Below, piece after piece: positions 60,456 through 64,000 of a stretch of DNA of 64,000 bases. Source of the DNA: Pochonia chlamydosporia 170 (taxonomy: Eukaryota > Ascomycota > Sordariomycetes > Hypocreales > Clavicipitaceae); the NCBI RefSeq assembly GCF_001653235.2, contig NC_035794.1, positions 1,860,001 to 1,924,000 of the forward strand. The letters are read 5' to 3'. The notes under the pieces were generated by a model. It made no database searches. It was given only the letters and a program-made list of their open reading frames with translations, and was not told the DNA's origin. The first letter of the stretch is position 1. Every line of letters starts with the position of its first letter. Made by a program: the position numbers and the translations under genes.

Positions 60456-61967
60456 ATGAAGGGATTTTCAATAGCAGCGACTTTGTCGCTGGTACTCGCT
60501 AGCACTCCAGTCTTTGGGATTGAATTGAAAATTGACGATGACGGCATGTCAGCCCTTGTTACCCCCAAGCAGCTGTTTCCGCGAAGGCTGAACTAACACG
60601 ACACAATATTTAGCCTCGATAAAAAAAGCTGCGGGGACAATTGTTTACAATTTAATGAAATATTACACTGGTAATAACACTGGCGACACACCAGGAAATT
60701 TACCATCGCCGTATTACTGTGAGGATAGGATCAGATGTCCAAGGAAAATAGTCACTAACTATGGGTAGGGTGGGAGGCAGGCGCAATGTTCGGAACCCTC
60801 GTCGACTATTGGCATCTCACTGGAGATAACTCATACAACGCTGCCACATTACAGGCACTGGTGCACCAAGCATCTCCTAAAGAAGACTTCTTGCCCACCA
60901 ACCAGTCGCGAAACGAAGGAAACGATGATCAAGGCTTTTGGGCCATGGCAGCTATGAGCGCTGCCGAGAACAAGTTCGTTGACCCTCCAAGCGATCAGCC
61001 TCAGTGGCTCGCCCTGGTGCAGTCCGTCTTCAACCAGTACGTATCTCGATGGGAGCCCGAAAACTGCGGAGGTGGCATGAGATGGCAGATATACAGTTTC
61101 AACAAAGGCTGGTACTATAAAAACTCCATCTCGAACGGGTGCTTCTTCAACGTAGCAGCCAGACTACATCGATACACCGGAAATAGTACCTACGGCGAAT
61201 GGGCAACGAAAATTTTCGAGTGGCAACAGGCGAGTAGTCTGATTACCAAAGACTATGGAGTGCATGATGGGGTCAGCTTCAACGAAGGCGACCAGAAATG
61301 TCCGCGAATGGATATAATTGAATGGACCTACAATGCCGGCATTTTCCTCCATGGGGCCGCTGCCATGTACAACGCTACTGAAGACGCCAAATGGAAGACG
61401 GCAATTGATGGTATTCTGAAGCACGTACAAACAAAATTTGTCAAAGATGGCCTCATCTTCGAGCAGCAATGCGAAGGACCCCAAAATTGCAACAACGATC
61501 AACAGAGCTTCAAGGGTTATTTGATTCGGTGGCTTGCGGCCACTAGCAAGCTAGCGCCGTATACTTACGACACCATCAAGCCGCTGCTTCAAAAAGCAGC
61601 TACGGCTGCTGCCAGCGTCTGTATTGGCACAGCTGCACCGCCCAAGTTCAACGGTTTGCCAGGTACCGCCTGTGGCTTTGGATGGACTACCCCAGGCAAG
61701 TTTGATGGCATCGTTGCCGTTGGTTCACACATGAATGCGCTAGACGCAGTCATGTATAACCTTGTGCAAAAAGCTGCCCCTCCTGTGACGCAGAAATCGG
61801 GCGGTACATCCAAAGGCAATCCTGCGGCGGGCAGCGGCGGTACCAAGGACCCAACAGCACTAGAGCCGTTGACAGGGGCAGATAAGGCCGGTGCGGGCAT
61901 CCTCACAGTTTTGTGCCTCGCAGGTATTATTGGGGGAACTGCATTTATGCTTTTAGACATTAGGTAG
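60456..61967 (+). CDS. GH76 alpha-1,6-mannosidase-like protein (Dfg5/Dcw1 type), GPI-anchor-like end
   Basis: Three exons: 60456-60543, 60614-60718 and 60769-61967, giving 463 aa. Intron 1 (70 nt) fits only as a GC-AG intron (G|GCATGT ... CTAAC ... TTTAG), joining DDD to ASIKKAAGTIVYNLM. Intron 2 (50 nt) is GT-AG and restores YYWWEAGAMFG. Residues 1-21 are a signal peptide. The GH76 core has the catalytic Asp pair Asp117-Asp118 (NEGNDDQGFW), CGGGMRW, ISNGCFFNVAARL and MDIIEWTYNAG. The end has a linker followed by a hydrophobic C-terminus (about 440-460, ILTVLCLAGIIGGTAFMLL), as in GPI-anchored members. In yeast Dfg5/Dcw1 cross-link GPI proteins to wall glucan by acting on the GPI mannan core; the same role is inferred. 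Confidence 0.92.
60544..60613 (+). other. GC-AG intron in the GH76 gene
   Basis: 70-nt intron with donor G|GCATGT, which equals the common fungal GTATGT with C at position 2. A CTAAC branch element and a TTTAG acceptor are present. All GT dinucleotides nearby give the wrong phase or break the conserved N-terminus. Confidence 0.7.
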
Positions 61968-62530
61968 ATGTGGGAGTGGTCAGCATGGTATTGTATATCG
62001 CGACCCTTGTTTATACCTCGGATGGAATTGGGGCTGCTGGATCTATTATTTGTGTTGATGTTATACCACCATGGCTTTAGGGAATTGTTTAGAATGGCGT
62101 TATTTGGGACCGGTACACTAGGGCGAGCATTATGGGAGGCGGGCATCTGGGAAGGTCACATATTCTAATCTAGGATCAACAGTGACATCTTTTGTGTCAG
62201 TTAGGCTTGGAAATCCACAGAGGCGGAAAACTATAGAAGTGCATGTCTCTGTCACAATAGAATGAAGTACAAGGCCTTCTCGGATATTATGCTTGGTGCC
62301 CGGTGGTGATGAGTATGTCGTCCATCGAGAGTTCCAACTCGACTACACCATGGAGCAGCAGGAAATAGCCCTCGAACTCAGTCTGTCACTGGTTAACACG
62401 GAAGATATCCAGACTTCCCCGCGCCCGACGATAGATATAACGAAACCTCATTCAGCACCTGGGGTCACGGGCCAGTGGCAATAACTTCAATCCAAACACA
62501 TCTGTATTGATATATCTCTGCGCAAAACCC
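61968..62530. other. Convergent 3' spacer between the GH76 gene and the ribonuclease gene
   Basis: 563 bp with both 3' UTRs. No supported gene. Confidence 0.55.
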
Positions 62531-63058
62531 TCACTTACACTCCACAAACTGCCCCGTAGGAGCCCCCGAATGCGTAATAGTACCACAATAATACCCCAGC
62601 GGATGGCCATCGTTACCAATCTCCCCGGGCTCATGATAATAAACAACCCGATCATTCCCCCACTTGTTGTTATTCAGGCCCCCGTTGTACGGACCCTTCG
62701 TCACAAGAGGATACTCGTGGCGGTTGTCGTCAGCAGGACAATTCTTGCCAAAGTCAAACTTCGTGTCGGTGTAGGAGTGCGGGAAGCGGCCGTTGGGGTA
62801 CTCCTTGGACTTTTTGCCGCGGGCGATGCCCTTTTCTTGGAGCTTCATGCCCCAGGAGGCGGCGTCGTATATGTCATTGTAGGTGTAGGTTGTGGTGCCG
62901 CACTTTTTGGAGATGTCGTGGGGGAGGTCTACGACGCTGGTTGGGCCGTTGGATGGGTCGTCGGGGAGGGGTTGGAAGTCTCGGGGGAGGAGGGCGGGAG
63001 GAAGGGCGTGGGTGAGGGTGCAGGTGGTGAGGATGCTGGCGATGTAGATGGGCTTCAT
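62531..63058 (-). CDS. Secreted guanyl/purine-specific ribonuclease, T1/U2-like
   Basis: Intronless, 175 aa. The start is Met at 63058, immediately before a signal peptide (MKPIYIASILTTCTLTHA, about 1-18); an ATG 24 codons upstream would give a low-complexity leader. A short propeptide-like region ends near PRDFQPL. The microbial RNase catalytic set is complete: His94 (FPHSY), Glu115 (HEYPL), Arg137 (NDRVVY) and His163 (ITHSG). Mature cysteines 53, 107, 158 and 174 fit two disulfides. The loop around 121-135 is longer than in the smallest T1 enzymes, closer to U2-type arrangement. Such enzymes cleave RNA 3' of purines outside the cell; nutrient scavenging or antagonism are both possible. It lacks the long basic loops of ribotoxins. 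Confidence 0.93.
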   Translation of the reverse strand: MKPIYIASILTTCTLTHALPPALLPRDFQPLPDDPSNGPTSVVDLPHDISKKCGTTTYTYNDIYDAASWGMKLQEKGIARGKKSKEYPNGRFPHSYTDTKFDFGKNCPADDNRHEYPLVTKGPYNGGLNNNKWGNDRVVYYHEPGEIGNDGHPLGYYCGTITHSGAPTGQFVECK

Positions 63059-63851
63059 GGTGGAAGTTTGTGTTGTGTTATGATTTGGGGTGGTGTTGGG
63101 AGTGGTTGAGCTGGGGAGGTTGTTTGGCAATTTATAGACTTTAACTTGATAGCTTGGAGTTTTTAATTGTATTTGTATAAGTTGAGAGGATTCATATGGT
63201 GTAGTTGGATATCATCGTCGATCGTGGTGGTTTGGTTACTCTCGACGTCATGTAAGCTGATGATTTGGGGGCGATGCATCCTCCCAGGCGGCAGTTCTTA
63301 TGTGCCTGTATCAGATCGGCAGATGTGGTCAGAAATACATGCATCTTTGATCTTGAATGGGCAGCATTAGTGATGATCTCCAGATGTAAGCCCAACACAA
63401 TTCCTACGGATGCTATTTGTAGCGTCTAGTCCGGGGCTAATACTCCCGCGATGGATGAAGACTCGGTAGATACAGTCAGCAGACTCCGTATCTTGGGCCA
63501 AAGTACAAACATATGCACGGAGTTTGACTAGAGAGCTCTGGTAATTTACATATTGCATATGTGTATATTGCTGACTGAGTGGTGCCGTCTGAGAGCATAA
63601 GCATGATCGACATGTACGTCATTGAAGAGCGTATTCTCACCCAGCCTCCAGGCAGACATTGCCGAAAGACAAAAGTCAAAACCAACAAGGCTACTTGGAA
63701 CTTTCAAACACCCTCGACTCGCGGAATTCAGTCCATCTCATTAAAGCGTGCTTCAACTAAAGAAAATACGCTTTACTGAACACACGCAAAGAAGAAAGCA
63801 TTCAGCACCGTCATCACGACCGAGTCCAATTTACGGCTTTCAACCTTCAAA
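63059..63851. other. Divergent promoter region between the ribonuclease gene and the edge gene
   Basis: 793 bp between opposite start codons. No supported gene. A palindromic-looking region with CATATGTGTATA near 63,547-63,562 is probably chance. Confidence 0.5.
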
Positions 63852-64000
63852 ATGCCAACCAAGGCAGAATGGTTGACAGCCCAAGTGGCGCCTACCAAAA
63901 CAGCTCTCAACGACGGCGATGGCTGCCATGCAGACGAGGCAAAAAGCCTAACAGATTATCTAGAGGACAAATCAACAGCCCAAGAAGCCGCAACGGCCTT
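63852..64000 (+). CDS. 5' part of an uncharacterised gene, cut by the window edge
   Basis: An ATG at 63852 in favourable context (CAAAATGCC) opens a frame that is uninterrupted to the window end, 49 complete codons. The product begins MPTKAEWLTAQVAP and continues with AKSLTDYLEDKSTAQEAATA, helical and acidic. No signal peptide. The style recalls small fungal helical proteins such as the DUF3632 group, but too little is present to assign it. Confidence 0.5.
   Translation, partial: MPTKAEWLTAQVAPTKTALNDGDGCHADEAKSLTDYLEDKSTAQEAATA

Overview
This window is nuclear DNA of a filamentous ascomycete, most likely a sordariomycete of the order Hypocreales. The order is inferred from overall protein character, not from a database search. 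The genes have short introns (44-106 nt, a few longer) with GT-AG ends and CTAAC-type branch sites, 200-1350 residue products, and typical fungal families: HET domain, GH76/Dfg5, 2EXR-like, DUF4048, DUF4188 and Rds1-like ferritin. I support 23 protein genes plus one cut by the right edge. Most were rebuilt by joining exons so that phase and family conservation agree. I found no tRNA, rRNA, CRISPR array or intact transposon.

Layout. 0.3-3 kb: a small secreted six-cysteine protein and a CocE/NonD-type hydrolase, convergent. 4-12 kb: the DEAD-box helicase DED1, then the proteasome subunit PRE1 head-to-head with the U3 snoRNP protein RRP9. 13-17.6 kb: a PhzF-like protein, the Qc-SNARE TLG1 and the mRNA-export factor GLE1. 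20.4-24.8 kb: the RNA-binding pseudonuclease SSD1, preceded by a 2.8-kb spacer holding a cluster of TCTGGT motifs and an ankyrin-repeat relic. 27-35 kb is an accessory-looking stretch: Rds1-like ferritin, GFA/CENP-V-type zinc protein, HET-domain protein and a single-pass surface protein. 35.8-44.3 kb: MKT1, a 2OG-Fe(II) oxygenase and an unusual ATP-dependent DNA ligase. 47-55 kb: a DUF4048 protein, an alkaline ceramidase, a 2EXR-like protein and a DUF4188 protein. 55.5-63 kb is a cell-surface and secretion stretch: a secreted glycoside-hydrolase-like protein, a GH76 Dfg5-type mannosidase and a secreted T1/U2-type ribonuclease. A gene start enters at 63,852.

Functional theme. DED1, RRP9, GLE1, SSD1 and MKT1 all act on RNA fate (translation initiation, pre-rRNA processing, mRNA export, mRNA repression and localisation) and lie within 35 kb. 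GLE1 and DED1 are functionally linked in yeast, but the grouping could be chance.

I did not find a convincing new multi-gene system. The most unusual observations concern gene structure. The PRE1 start codon is split by an intron (AT|G), so unspliced RNA reads ATG-TGA. MKT1 begins with a 7-nt coding exon. The oxygenase gene has a 17-nt internal exon. The GH76 gene appears to use a GC-AG intron.
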